Origin: a virus
DNA: 25,023 nt
Reading direction: 5' to 3' (one strand)
Virus record (IMG/VR): IMGVR_UViG_3300043399_000208
Coordinates: 1-25,023 of that record
Part shown: positions 11,199-17,756 of the stretch, piece after piece
Numbering within the stretch: the stretch's first letter is position 1
How the letters are laid out: each line of letters opens with the position of its first letter
Translations under genes and position numbers: made by a program
The notes under the pieces: model-generated
The model's database searches: none
Told to the model about the DNA's origin: nothing
The model's input: only the letters and a program-made list of their open reading frames with translations

Positions 11199-11366
11199 TC
11201 ACGGTTTTGAATCTTTTTCCTTTTCAGATAATTCTTTAATCTGTGATTGTAGACGAACAATTTCTGCTGTCATGTTGGCAATCTCAATTTCATACCCTTG
11301 CACAACGCGGGAATGGCGCTGTAGTGTTGCGTTAAGTGTTTGTGTTACTACCTCAACCTCATCCAT
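11199..11366 (-). CDS. Small coiled-coil protein
   Basis: These 55 residues start at the ATG at 11366 with GGATATT upstream. The region EIEIANMTAEIVRLQSQIKE has hydrophobic heptad spacing expected of a coiled coil, followed by a charged tail (LSEKEKDSKP). It overlaps the upstream gene by eight bases. The placement before a lysin recalls small lysis-associated coiled-coil proteins, but that is only context. Confidence 0.62.
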   Translation of the reverse strand: MDEVEVVTQTLNATLQRHSRVVQGYEIEIANMTAEIVRLQSQIKELSEKEKDSKP

Positions 11367-11565
11367 CGATAATATCCAATCTGTGTTTGTAGAATAAACT
11401 TTGGCATATTTGCCTTTCTGCCCATCGATATCCGCATCGATGCAACAAAAACTTTTTTGATTTTATTTCCTTGACCTCATTCGAAAGCATTTCTTCAGAC
11501 CATATTTTTTCAAATACAGTTACATGCCAAATTATACCTTGTCGGTCAAATTTTGCAACATACAT
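11359..11565 (-). CDS. Small hypothetical protein
   Basis: It begins at the ATG at 11565, just after the Dps stop, with AAGGA eight bases ahead; 68 residues. It reads MYVAKFDRQGIIWHVTVFEK, then a basic KEIKSKKFLLHRCGYRWAER segment. The frame is open further upstream only because it crosses dps in another frame. No domain is recognised. Confidence 0.62.
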   Translation of the reverse strand: MYVAKFDRQGIIWHVTVFEKIWSEEMLSNEVKEIKSKKFLLHRCGYRWAERQICQSLFYKHRLDIIDG

Positions 11566-11566
11566 C

Positions 11567-12004
11567 TCAATCCTTAAGCGTTGATCTGAGTTGCCAAGCA
11601 ATCTTCTTGAGTTGTCCATCACGCGCAGCCATATCGTCAGCGATACCCTGCTCATTTGCAGCAGTCGCTGCATTGAAAACACGGTTAACGCTAGCGATTG
11701 TTGCGCTAACAGCAACGAGAAGATCTGCATTCATGTCTTCACAAGATGGTCCGACTTCTGTCTCAGCAATACTGGTAAGTTGTGCAAATCTGCTCATTTT
11801 AAATGGGGCATATGCTCCAAGTTTACGAATGTTTTCTGCAATCATGTCTACTGATCCATAGGCATCTTCATAAATCATTCCATAAAAATCGTGGTATTGG
11901 GGGAAATTCTTACCCTCAACATTCCAGTGATGACCCTGGGCCTTAAAATAAAGGGCGTAGTGATCAGCCAAAACAACCTTAAGAGAATTAATCAATTCTT
12001 CCAT
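11567..12004 (-). CDS. dps: Dps-like ferritin (DNA-protection / iron-storage protein)
   Basis: This 145-residue four-helix ferritin-like protein would form a dodecamer that oxidises and stores iron and may shield DNA. The signature GHHWNVEGKNFPQYHDFYGMIYED and DMIAENIRKLG match Dps helices A and B. Candidate ferroxidase ligands are His26, His38, Asp53 and Glu57. The Asp normally four residues after the second His is Gly42 here, so the centre may be altered. It has AAGGAGG before the ATG and its own strong promoter, divergent from the glycosyltransferase genes. Dps proteins occur in some phages. Confidence 0.9.
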   Translation of the reverse strand: MEELINSLKVVLADHYALYFKAQGHHWNVEGKNFPQYHDFYGMIYEDAYGSVDMIAENIRKLGAYAPFKMSRFAQLTSIAETEVGPSCEDMNADLLVAVSATIASVNRVFNAATAANEQGIADDMAARDGQLKKIAWQLRSTLKD

Positions 12005-12019
12005 TTTTCCTCCTTGTAC

Positions 12020-12047
12020 ATTATAGCATTATGTTACAAAATGTCAA
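12020..12047 (-). promoter_or_regulatory. Strong dps promoter
   Basis: TTGACA, a 16-base spacer and TATAAT, with the extended element TGC directly before the -10. It ends 15 bases before the dps ATG, so the leader is barely longer than the ribosome site. It overlaps the plus-strand promoter at 12034-12061. Confidence 0.82.
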
Positions 12048-12061
12048 TCGTAAGGTATAAT
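12034..12061 (+). promoter_or_regulatory. Plus-strand promoter for the glycosyltransferase pair
   Basis: TTACAA, a 16-base spacer and a perfect TATAAT lie 15 bases before the ATG at 12077. The -35 side shares bases with the opposing dps promoter, so the two may exclude one another. Confidence 0.65.
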
Positions 12062-12076
12062 TCTCTTGGAGAATAT

Positions 12077-12802
12077 ATGTCTGAATTTGGATCTCTTTGG
12101 GTGGGAAAGCCCATGACAAAATTACAAAAGACCTGTCTTTCCTCTTTTGTTTATCATGGTCACACAATAAACCTATTTGTCTATGACATGGACATGGAAG
12201 TTCCCAAGGGTGTTGTTAAAAGAGATGCCAGGGAGGTACTGTCTGAGGAAAATATCTTTCTAGTTCGCAACACCTATGCAGCGTTCTCCGATATCTTTCG
12301 TTATCATATGCTCCATAAACTTGATCTTATTTGGGTTGACGCAGACACGCTGTGTTGTACCGATGACTGGTCTTTCTTTAAAGACGATATTCTTTTTTGT
12401 AGAGAGTATAAAGATTATTACATTGGTGGAGTTCTCAAACTTCCAAAGGGTTCGCCAATCACCAGTTACCTTATAAAAGAAGTTGATGAGATTGACCCAG
12501 ATTCTATGAGTTGGGCAGAGATGGGTCCACTTCTTCTTACTAAAGCAATAAAAAAGTTTGGCTATGAATCTTATTGTCAGGAACTAGAAACACTTTGCAT
12601 GATTTCTCCTAACCAGGCAGAGAAAATGTTTTGGCAGAGAAGATTTGCAATAGATACAATCAAAAGAACTAATAGGGACAACGTTAAATCAGCCTCTTTA
12701 TATAATGGTATGCTTACTGTATTTGGTAATGTAGACACCAACAATCTACCCGCCTGGTCTGCTATCGATTACTTTTATAATAAATATGTGTTAGGAAAAT
12801 AA
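12077..12802 (+). CDS. Glycosyltransferase with DXD motif (GT32/capsule type)
   Basis: The start is the ATG at 12077 (MSEFGSLWVGKPMTKLQKTC), with GGAG seven bases ahead; 241 residues. The segment FSDIFRYHMLHKLDLIWVDADTL carries a D88-A-D90 metal/nucleotide-sugar motif after a SDxxRYxxL helix. This is the order seen in Gly_transf_sug enzymes, with a later MGPLLLTKAIKKFG. It would transfer a sugar from a nucleotide sugar to an unknown acceptor. It is followed one base later by a second glycosyltransferase. Confidence 0.82.
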   Translation: MSEFGSLWVGKPMTKLQKTCLSSFVYHGHTINLFVYDMDMEVPKGVVKRDAREVLSEENIFLVRNTYAAFSDIFRYHMLHKLDLIWVDADTLCCTDDWSFFKDDILFCREYKDYYIGGVLKLPKGSPITSYLIKEVDEIDPDSMSWAEMGPLLLTKAIKKFGYESYCQELETLCMISPNQAEKMFWQRRFAIDTIKRTNRDNVKSASLYNGMLTVFGNVDTNNLPAWSAIDYFYNKYVLGK

Positions 12803-12803
12803 A

Positions 12804-13424
12804 ATGATTATTGATCTTAGGAATATGCCAACTTTATATATTAACTTAAATAAAGATCGAATGAAAAATCAATCGATGAGAAAGTTAATTAAGTCGTTTG
12901 GCTTCACCAATGCAAAAAGATTTGTCGGACATTATGCTCCCAACCATCCTATTGTTGGATGCGCCACATCACACTACAACATTCTTTCTACAAATGCTGG
13001 TCCACTAATTATTTTAGAAGATGATTGTGTTTTATACCACAACACGCCATTCATTGATGTTCCAGATGATGCAGACGCGGTATATCTCGGTCTAAGTTCT
13101 TGGTGTCTTGATGAAGAAAACTGGTGCGGCATAGAGTGGAAACATTCATTTGAAACCACTAACTACCCACGAGTTTTCAAGGTAAAAAATATGCTTGCAA
13201 CACATGCAATTCTTTATATCTCTGATAGATACATTCAACACTGTGCCGATGTTGCCAAGAATTGTTCAGAACAAGAACTTCATGTTGATTGTGGATTTGC
13301 AAACATTCAGTCTGGTTATAATGTGTATGCTGTTGCCGACCCAATCTTTTATCAATCCAGCAATGCAGCATTTACAAAAATTAGTTTTGATTCAATTGTG
13401 ACGAACCGAAAACTATTTGTCTAA
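12804..13424 (+). CDS. GT25-like glycosyltransferase
   Basis: The 206 residues open with LYINLNKDRMKNQSMRKL, matching the YVINLxxRxxR start of family 25. They continue with GCATSHYNIL and LIILEDDC (E72-D73-D74), the GT25 metal motif. GT25 enzymes build lipooligosaccharide in bacteria and galactosylate hydroxylysine in animals. The acceptor here is unknown. AGGAAAA stands before the ATG. The end overlaps the convergent gene at 13421 by four bases. Confidence 0.82.
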   Translation: MIIDLRNMPTLYINLNKDRMKNQSMRKLIKSFGFTNAKRFVGHYAPNHPIVGCATSHYNILSTNAGPLIILEDDCVLYHNTPFIDVPDDADAVYLGLSSWCLDEENWCGIEWKHSFETTNYPRVFKVKNMLATHAILYISDRYIQHCADVAKNCSEQELHVDCGFANIQSGYNVYAVADPIFYQSSNAAFTKISFDSIVTNRKLFV

Positions 13425-14044
13425 GACCAAGACCCACTCCAATGATGCACTCCAAAGGTGTTCATGTTGTGTCCAAAGGTTTCATTTCTTCTATGCTTCT
13501 CACTCCAATGGTATGGATAAAAAGAATCTGGTCGTAGCAAAACAACCTCTGGATTTCCCCGCCAAAGTTTAGTCAATACCGAAGGACTAAACATCTTTAA
13601 ATGTCCTCCGTACTCAATCTGCCCATCTATTGATTCTATTTGAATACTTCCAATGCAGTATGCAATCAAGTCAAGTACCTGTGAGTTTTGTGGTGGAGAT
13701 CCAATGACAGCGGAACCTACCGTATCCCAACTTTCCCATGCAGCAAATGGCTGAGTAAATTCAGATAGCGGTCCAAAGTTTCTAAGAACCTCTATATCTG
13801 TATCGATATATATTCCGCCTGTATTATAAAGAATCTCCATTCTCATCAGGTCTGACTTGAATGCATACTTTGGAGACATATGCAAATATTTTCCAAAAAT
13901 TGGGTACTCGTCAAGGTTAGAGTCATCGTGCGTAATGTGCTCCCAATCTGAGTTTATCTTCTGTGAAGTCTCCCAGCAATATTCTGCAAAATCATTTGGT
14001 GGACCCATATGAACACGATGAACAATTTTTGGAATAGTATGCAT
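13421..14044 (-). CDS. GT32-like glycosyltransferase (OCH1 type)
   Basis: The 207 residues show IPKIVHRVHMGPP, a central KSDLMRMEILYNTGGIYIDTDIE with D81-T-D83, and a terminal FGVHHWSGSW. These are all hallmarks of the Gly_transf_sug/GT32 fold. It would be a retaining sugar transferase using manganese. There is no ribosome site; its ATG lies one base after the upstream TAA, so translation is probably coupled. Confidence 0.88.
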   Translation of the reverse strand: MHTIPKIVHRVHMGPPNDFAEYCWETSQKINSDWEHITHDDSNLDEYPIFGKYLHMSPKYAFKSDLMRMEILYNTGGIYIDTDIEVLRNFGPLSEFTQPFAAWESWDTVGSAVIGSPPQNSQVLDLIAYCIGSIQIESIDGQIEYGGHLKMFSPSVLTKLWRGNPEVVLLRPDSFYPYHWSEKHRRNETFGHNMNTFGVHHWSGSWS

Positions 14045-14045
14045 A

Positions 14046-14216
14046 TTAGCGATACTTCTTTCTAATCTGTGGCTTCAACTTAGCCTTGACAAGCGCCTGA
14101 TATGCAATGCCATACTGCTTTTCGTATGACTCTCCAGCCTTACCGCCAGCCTGCTTCTTAATCTGTGTAGACATTGCGTTGAAATTACTAATTAGACGTT
14201 CTTCTTCTGGTGTCAT
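14046..14216 (-). CDS. Small basic phage protein
   Basis: The start is the ATG at 14216 (MTPEEERLISNFNAMSTQIKK), with AAAGGAG nine bases ahead; the in-frame ATG at 14237 is less likely. The 56 residues end YQALVKAKLKPQIRKKYR, a tail that I recognise from other phage hypotheticals. It has a likely helical hairpin and is basic. Its function is unknown, and it sits between two glycosyltransferase genes. Confidence 0.68.
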   Translation of the reverse strand: MTPEEERLISNFNAMSTQIKKQAGGKAGESYEKQYGIAYQALVKAKLKPQIRKKYR

Positions 14217-14218
14217 TG

Positions 14219-15277
14219 CTACTCCTTTTCGTGACATTTACAAAAACATACATCATCTGATAAACATTTCTTGTGAAAATTATTGATACAGTATCCAGAC
14301 TTTGGAACCATAACGATATCCATATTTTCATCAAACTCAATCTCTTGAGAGATTACTCCAAGGTTTACCTTGTCTGGTAATTCATCCTTATAGAATTCCT
14401 CAAAATTAATTCCGATCATATTTTGATATTCAAGATATCGTTGATAGTCTCCAATACCAAACACACCTTCTTCTACTGCCAGCAAAATATCCTGCTGAAC
14501 CTTCTGAGACTTGAACTCTAGTTCGCCCCAATTTCTCGCTTGACGATGCTCATTCCAAACTTTGGGACGCTCTTCACGCTTATAGAAATGCCACGCTACC
14601 ATCTCGTTTGGGGCATATATTTCCCATCCCCGCGTGTAGGCACGAATGGCAATACATAATTCTTCTCCCATGAATGTAATGCGATCATCATAAGGAATCT
14701 CTTCTACAAACTCTCCAAGAGTAAATAGTAATCCAGCAAGAATTGTATGAGACTTATGCGGTTTTGATCTATCAACCATCTTCTGCCTCTTACCAGCCCA
14801 GAATCCAGACCATGTATTCACTACAGCAGTCCACGATGGCTCGTCCCAAAAGTCTTCATCTCCTATAGGATAGCAAATCTCTCCGTTAGTAAAAATAGTA
14901 TATGGCGCAGGAAACTGGCTCAGAATAACTTTGTCTGTGCCAGCATCCTGCTGTGCCACCTTCATCATACTGAGAAACTTTGTGTCCCATCCCTTTACAA
15001 ATCTCATGTGAGAATCCGTTTGAAAGAAATAGTCTTCTCCATCGTAGTGCTCCATCGCAATCTTTCTTGCCCATCCAGCACCTTTTGATTCAACAGATAG
15101 TTTTTTTACATGAATAATGTTTGGATAGCGAGAAAAATCTTTGTGCTTATTTTTTAGTTCCTGCTCAACAACAACAACACTTAAATCATCTGGATTATCT
15201 GCATTGCTAAACAAACTATCAACAGTATGCACAAGTTCTGTGTCACGATATGAAACAATGGATACAAAGATACTCAT
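14219..15277 (-). CDS. GT60-like glycosyltransferase with Cys/His tail
   Basis: The 352 residues match the GlcNAc-polypeptide transferase type. They show FVSIVSYRDTELVHTVDSLF, GAGWARKIAMEHY, FFQTDSHMRF (D88-S-H90 in place of DXD), LAGLLFTLGEFVEEIPYDD, FMGEELCIAIRAYTRGW and WHFYKREERP. Eukaryotic relatives add GlcNAc to hydroxyproline of Skp1, so a protein acceptor is possible. The final 20 residues form C-x4-H-x2-C-x5-C-x-C-x-CH, the spacing seen in the miniprotein at 6038-6238. The ATG overlaps the upstream TGA, with GGTAGG ahead. Confidence 0.87.
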   Translation of the reverse strand: MSIFVSIVSYRDTELVHTVDSLFSNADNPDDLSVVVVEQELKNKHKDFSRYPNIIHVKKLSVESKGAGWARKIAMEHYDGEDYFFQTDSHMRFVKGWDTKFLSMMKVAQQDAGTDKVILSQFPAPYTIFTNGEICYPIGDEDFWDEPSWTAVVNTWSGFWAGKRQKMVDRSKPHKSHTILAGLLFTLGEFVEEIPYDDRITFMGEELCIAIRAYTRGWEIYAPNEMVAWHFYKREERPKVWNEHRQARNWGELEFKSQKVQQDILLAVEEGVFGIGDYQRYLEYQNMIGINFEEFYKDELPDKVNLGVISQEIEFDENMDIVMVPKSGYCINNFHKKCLSDDVCFCKCHEKE

Positions 15278-15537
15278 CCTACCTTCTGACCCCCTGGTGT
15301 ATCGTATACGGGATCGATGGTAACGTTGACCCCGTATGACTCAATAATCTTCTTTATCTTGCTTAGATATTCAATGCAGTGTAGCCTTTCAAATTCAGAA
15401 AGGTACCTCCAATGACTCTCGTAAAACCTTAGTCCAATATACGGTGGAGTGAAATCATATTCAATCACATCGACTTGGAAGTCGTGCGGCGGCTTTACTG
15501 ACTTTACCGCAGCCCTCATCTGTGGTGTATAAATCAT
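15274..15537 (-). CDS. Hypothetical protein
   Basis: The start is the ATG at 15537 (MIYTPQMRAAVKSVKPPHDF), with GGAGA six bases ahead, overlapping the whiB stop. The 87 residues contain IEYDFTPPYIGLRFYESHW, a helix FERLHCIEYLSKIKKIIES and a Pro/Gly-rich tail. Similar short proteins are common in actinophages, with no known function. Confidence 0.72.
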   Translation of the reverse strand: MIYTPQMRAAVKSVKPPHDFQVDVIEYDFTPPYIGLRFYESHWRYLSEFERLHCIEYLSKIKKIIESYGVNVTIDPVYDTPGGQKVG

Positions 15538-15815
15538 TCTGTCTCCATTGTTAAGGTTTCCCATGTATTAGACCATTCTTCTTTGGTCTTATGAGCATTA
15601 AACTCTTTGTCTATTTTACCATCGCGGAGATATATTCCTCCCCATACGCCCCATTCTTTGTTAGAAACACCGACAGCAAAACATTGTTGATTTACTTTAC
15701 ATCTTTGGCAGATGTGATCTACTGCCTTTGCAACGTGCTGATCTTCTTCATACTTATCAAAGAAGATATTTGAATCCATGCCAAGGCATTCAGCCTCATC
15801 CTTCCACCTGTGCAT
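15534..15815 (-). CDS. WhiB-like iron-sulfur transcription regulator
   Basis: The 93 residues carry the four WhiB cysteines, C10, C36-x2-C39-x5-C45, which hold a [4Fe-4S] cluster, then GVWGG (56-60) and a basic-acidic tail. WhiB proteins are confined to actinobacteria and their phages and bind the principal sigma factor. The phage protein WhiBTM4 represses host septation genes. A similar host-control role is plausible here. The AT-hook-like basic tail of cellular homologues is replaced by FNAHKTKEEW. GGGAGAGA precedes the ATG. Confidence 0.92.
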   Translation of the reverse strand: MHRWKDEAECLGMDSNIFFDKYEEDQHVAKAVDHICQRCKVNQQCFAVGVSNKEWGVWGGIYLRDGKIDKEFNAHKTKEEWSNTWETLTMETE

Positions 15816-16026
15816 AGTCTCTCCCGATAGTATTTGGAAGATACCAGCCTTGCTCAGTAAGAGGAAAGACCTTCTTCTTCATCCACTTGCCATTCCTAAA
15901 TACTCCGTCAACATCATACATAGCGTTGCTATTATTTGAGTATTTAACAATATCCCAACCATTCCACTCCAGATCTTGCCTGTTGCGAACGATTGCTTCC
16001 ATTTCCTCTAGGCTAGTTACTAGCAT
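15796..16026 (-). CDS. Conserved phage hypothetical protein
   Basis: The 76 residues begin MLVTSLEEMEAIVRNRQDLE and contain DVDGVFRNGKWMKKKVFPLT followed by GWYLP. This is a pattern I recognise from many actinophage proteins of this size. GGAGAAA lies before the ATG. It lies between the deaminase and WhiB genes and overlaps both. Its function is unknown. Confidence 0.78.
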   Translation of the reverse strand: MLVTSLEEMEAIVRNRQDLEWNGWDIVKYSNNSNAMYDVDGVFRNGKWMKKKVFPLTEQGWYLPNTIGRDYAQVEG

Positions 16027-16402
16027 AGTTTATTTCTCCTGATTCCATAGTAAAGATAACTCGCTTAATCCCTACCTGCTCAATAAGAGAGGCACACTTT
16101 TGACATGGCTTGCTATCTCTATCTTCACCATTTTTATTTACTCGTGCAACATAAATAATTGCACCTCTTACATTCGATTCCCCAGCCTCACGGATAGCAA
16201 CTTCTTCCGCATGATAGGAACAATTTGTCTTAATGTGTTCTGGAGAAACGATGGTCGGATGATTTCTATTCTTATTCCATCCCGTTCCCAAGACCCGCCC
16301 TCCCTTAACAACGACAGCGCCATGAGTATTTCTGGCATTCGACTTTCCAGCGAGGTATCTGGCGACACTGAGATACGAACGATCACGGTTTGACAATGCC
16401 AT
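16013..16402 (-). CDS. Cytidine/deoxycytidylate deaminase-fold protein
   Basis: The 129 residues contain the zinc-deaminase motifs HAEE (His64, Glu66) and PCQKC (C100, C103). A Ser/Asn-rich N-terminus with THGAVVVKGGRVLGTGWN precedes them, as in dCMP deaminases. It probably deaminates a free cytosine nucleotide or nucleoside to feed dUMP/dTTP synthesis. An RNA substrate cannot be excluded. GGAGGAT lies before the ATG. Confidence 0.87.
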   Translation of the reverse strand: MALSNRDRSYLSVARYLAGKSNARNTHGAVVVKGGRVLGTGWNKNRNHPTIVSPEHIKTNCSYHAEEVAIREAGESNVRGAIIYVARVNKNGEDRDSKPCQKCASLIEQVGIKRVIFTMESGEINYASN

Positions 16403-16411
16403 TACATCCTC

Positions 16412-16756
16412 CTAATAACGGAAGATGCCAACTTCCACTCCCGCCGACTCAGCAGACGACACCAACTTCGACGGTCGCTGATTCGGGGTAGAGAAAAAGG
16501 CAAAGTAATCGAAGGAACTCCAGTTTTCCTCAAGTGCTGATGGAGGAACTCTAAAGAATCGCACCTTGATTCCACGGCGGCGCAATCCCTCTTCTGAAAG
16601 GTTGCAGAACTCTGAAGTGAATGAGTTTACTTGTGCTGGTCCTGCGGTGTAGACGTTAAACTCTCCATCGTTGCAAGATGATAATGCTACGCCCATAGCA
16701 CGCATAAAGACTTGATAATCAAGAAACTCTTTGGTTCCCTGTACTGCAACGTTCAT
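16412..16756 (-). CDS. Rossmann-like hypothetical protein
   Basis: The 114 residues begin MNVAVQGTKEFLDYQVFMRA, a strand-loop-helix start like small SLOG or nucleotide-binding folds. They later have FFRVPPSALEENWSSFDYFA and a C-terminal AESAGVEVGIFRY strand. It is recognised as a frequent actinophage protein but not as an enzyme. The ATG overlaps the upstream TGA, with AAGGA ahead. Confidence 0.7.
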   Translation of the reverse strand: MNVAVQGTKEFLDYQVFMRAMGVALSSCNDGEFNVYTAGPAQVNSFTSEFCNLSEEGLRRRGIKVRFFRVPPSALEENWSSFDYFAFFSTPNQRPSKLVSSAESAGVEVGIFRY

Positions 16757-17070
16757 GATTCCTTTTCCTCTTCTCTTAATTCATCCAAGATTATAAGAAG
16801 TTCGTTAACCTCTTTACTTGATAAAGACATTGTATCAATTGGCTCAGCAGTTGTAAAGTCTGGCTCCCAAGTTACTTCTGACTGATAGAAAATATTTTCG
16901 TGTACCCAGTAAGCCTTATCCTTATATACCGCAACCCTTGTAATGTCTGGTATTTCAAAGTCAAACTCTTCCTGATTTTGCTCAAAATACTTTCTGCTAC
17001 TGTTAAGAATAAATAAAAGAATAATTGATGCTACTACCCAGGGGAGCAGAGCAAGAACTGTAATTAACAT
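16753..17070 (-). CDS. Single-pass membrane protein with acidic tail
   Basis: The start is the ATG at 17070 (MLITVLALLPWVVASIILLF), with a perfect AGGAGG seven bases ahead; 105 residues. One N-terminal membrane helix is followed by a soluble domain with VAVYKDKAYWVHENIFYQSE and an acidic helix LIILDELREEEKES. The function is unknown; it could be an anchored accessory lysis or superinfection protein. Confidence 0.72.
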   Translation of the reverse strand: MLITVLALLPWVVASIILLFILNSSRKYFEQNQEEFDFEIPDITRVAVYKDKAYWVHENIFYQSEVTWEPDFTTAEPIDTMSLSSKEVNELLIILDELREEEKES

Positions 17071-17453
17071 TAGTACCTCCTGGGAAAGAATTGTCCTTGC
17101 CAAGTATTATGTGGAGGAATCTCTCCGTCCTCTGCTTTCTTTTTCTTCTTCTTGCGATTGCTATCTGAACCATTGATAATTTGTTTGTATCGATTTATTG
17201 TATCGACATTGGTAATTCCTGGTGGCTCAGAGTATGCAATTCTGGCTACATCATAAGCAGAGTCTCTTCCCGCTGGTGGCTCAGAAGAGAAGTCATATGC
17301 CCCATCTACCTTGCGTGATTCTGGAACGTTAACGTACAATGCACGCTGCTGTTCCTCTGCTGATCTGCGGGTAGGATGGTGGCCCACCACTCTTCCAGTA
17401 TCAGCATTAATTACTTCCCAACCAGCCTTTGATCTTCTAACGTCCCAAGGCAT
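17070..17453 (-). CDS. Basic hypothetical protein
   Basis: The start is the ATG at 17453 (MPWDVRRSKAGWEVINADTG), with AAGGAG nine bases ahead; the upstream open frame lies in the tRNA-Ile gene. The 127 residues begin with a small domain common in phages (TGRVVGHHPTRRSAEEQQRALY). A linker and a lysine run (NRKKKKKKAEDGE) follow. The N-terminal piece is similar to short stand-alone actinophage proteins near capsid genes. Function is not known. Confidence 0.75.
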   Translation of the reverse strand: MPWDVRRSKAGWEVINADTGRVVGHHPTRRSAEEQQRALYVNVPESRKVDGAYDFSSEPPAGRDSAYDVARIAYSEPPGITNVDTINRYKQIINGSDSNRKKKKKKAEDGEIPPHNTWQGQFFPRRY

Positions 17454-17485
17454 ATTTATCAACTCCTTTATTAAATTATACACGG

Positions 17486-17559
17486 TACGCCACTTGGGAA
17501 TCGGACCCAACTCTAGGATGTATATAAGACACCATCTGACCACCAGCCAGCCGTGGCGC
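17486..17559 (-). tRNA. tRNA-Ile(UAU)
   Basis: Acceptor GCGCCAC/GTGGCGT, anticodon stem GGTGT/ACATC with loop CTTATAT (anticodon TAT, codon AUA) and T-stem TTGGG/CCCAA. The T-loop is TCCGATT, with C instead of U at position 55. Discriminator A followed by CCG, so CCA is not encoded. It stands alone between TerL-side genes and 17453. Confidence 0.82.
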
Positions 17560-17566
17560 ATGATTC

Positions 17567-17743
17567 TTACCTATAGATAAGCGCAAGAATATTGAATGTA
17601 AGCATAATAAGATTTAGTCCAATCGTGATTAGTTGTGTTTTTTGCACATTGAATTGCTTTATCTGCTGAGAAAGCGAATACATATTGAGCAATAGGTTGA
17701 GTGAAAAAATTGATAGCGTTGTGATTAAGAATGCTAGTGTCAT
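17567..17743 (-). CDS. Small two-helix membrane protein
   Basis: The likely start is the ATG at 17743 (MTLAFLITTLSIFSLNLLLN), 14 bases after the terL stop; 58 residues. Two hydrophobic helices are separated by SLSQQIKQFNVQKTQ. Size and topology would suit a holin-like protein, but there is no family match. The ribosome site is weak. Confidence 0.6.
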   Translation of the reverse strand: MTLAFLITTLSIFSLNLLLNMYSLSQQIKQFNVQKTQLITIGLNLIMLTFNILALIYR

Positions 17744-17756
17744 GTCGTAAATTCTA

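Noticed and set aside
11891-12076. Upstream extension of the plus-strand glycosyltransferase into dps
   Set aside because: The extension is antisense to dps and crosses the promoter; the ATG at 12077 has a good ribosome site.
13405-13440. Bidirectional terminator between the convergent glycosyltransferases
   Set aside because: The genes overlap by four bases and no stem with an adjacent T-run could be found.
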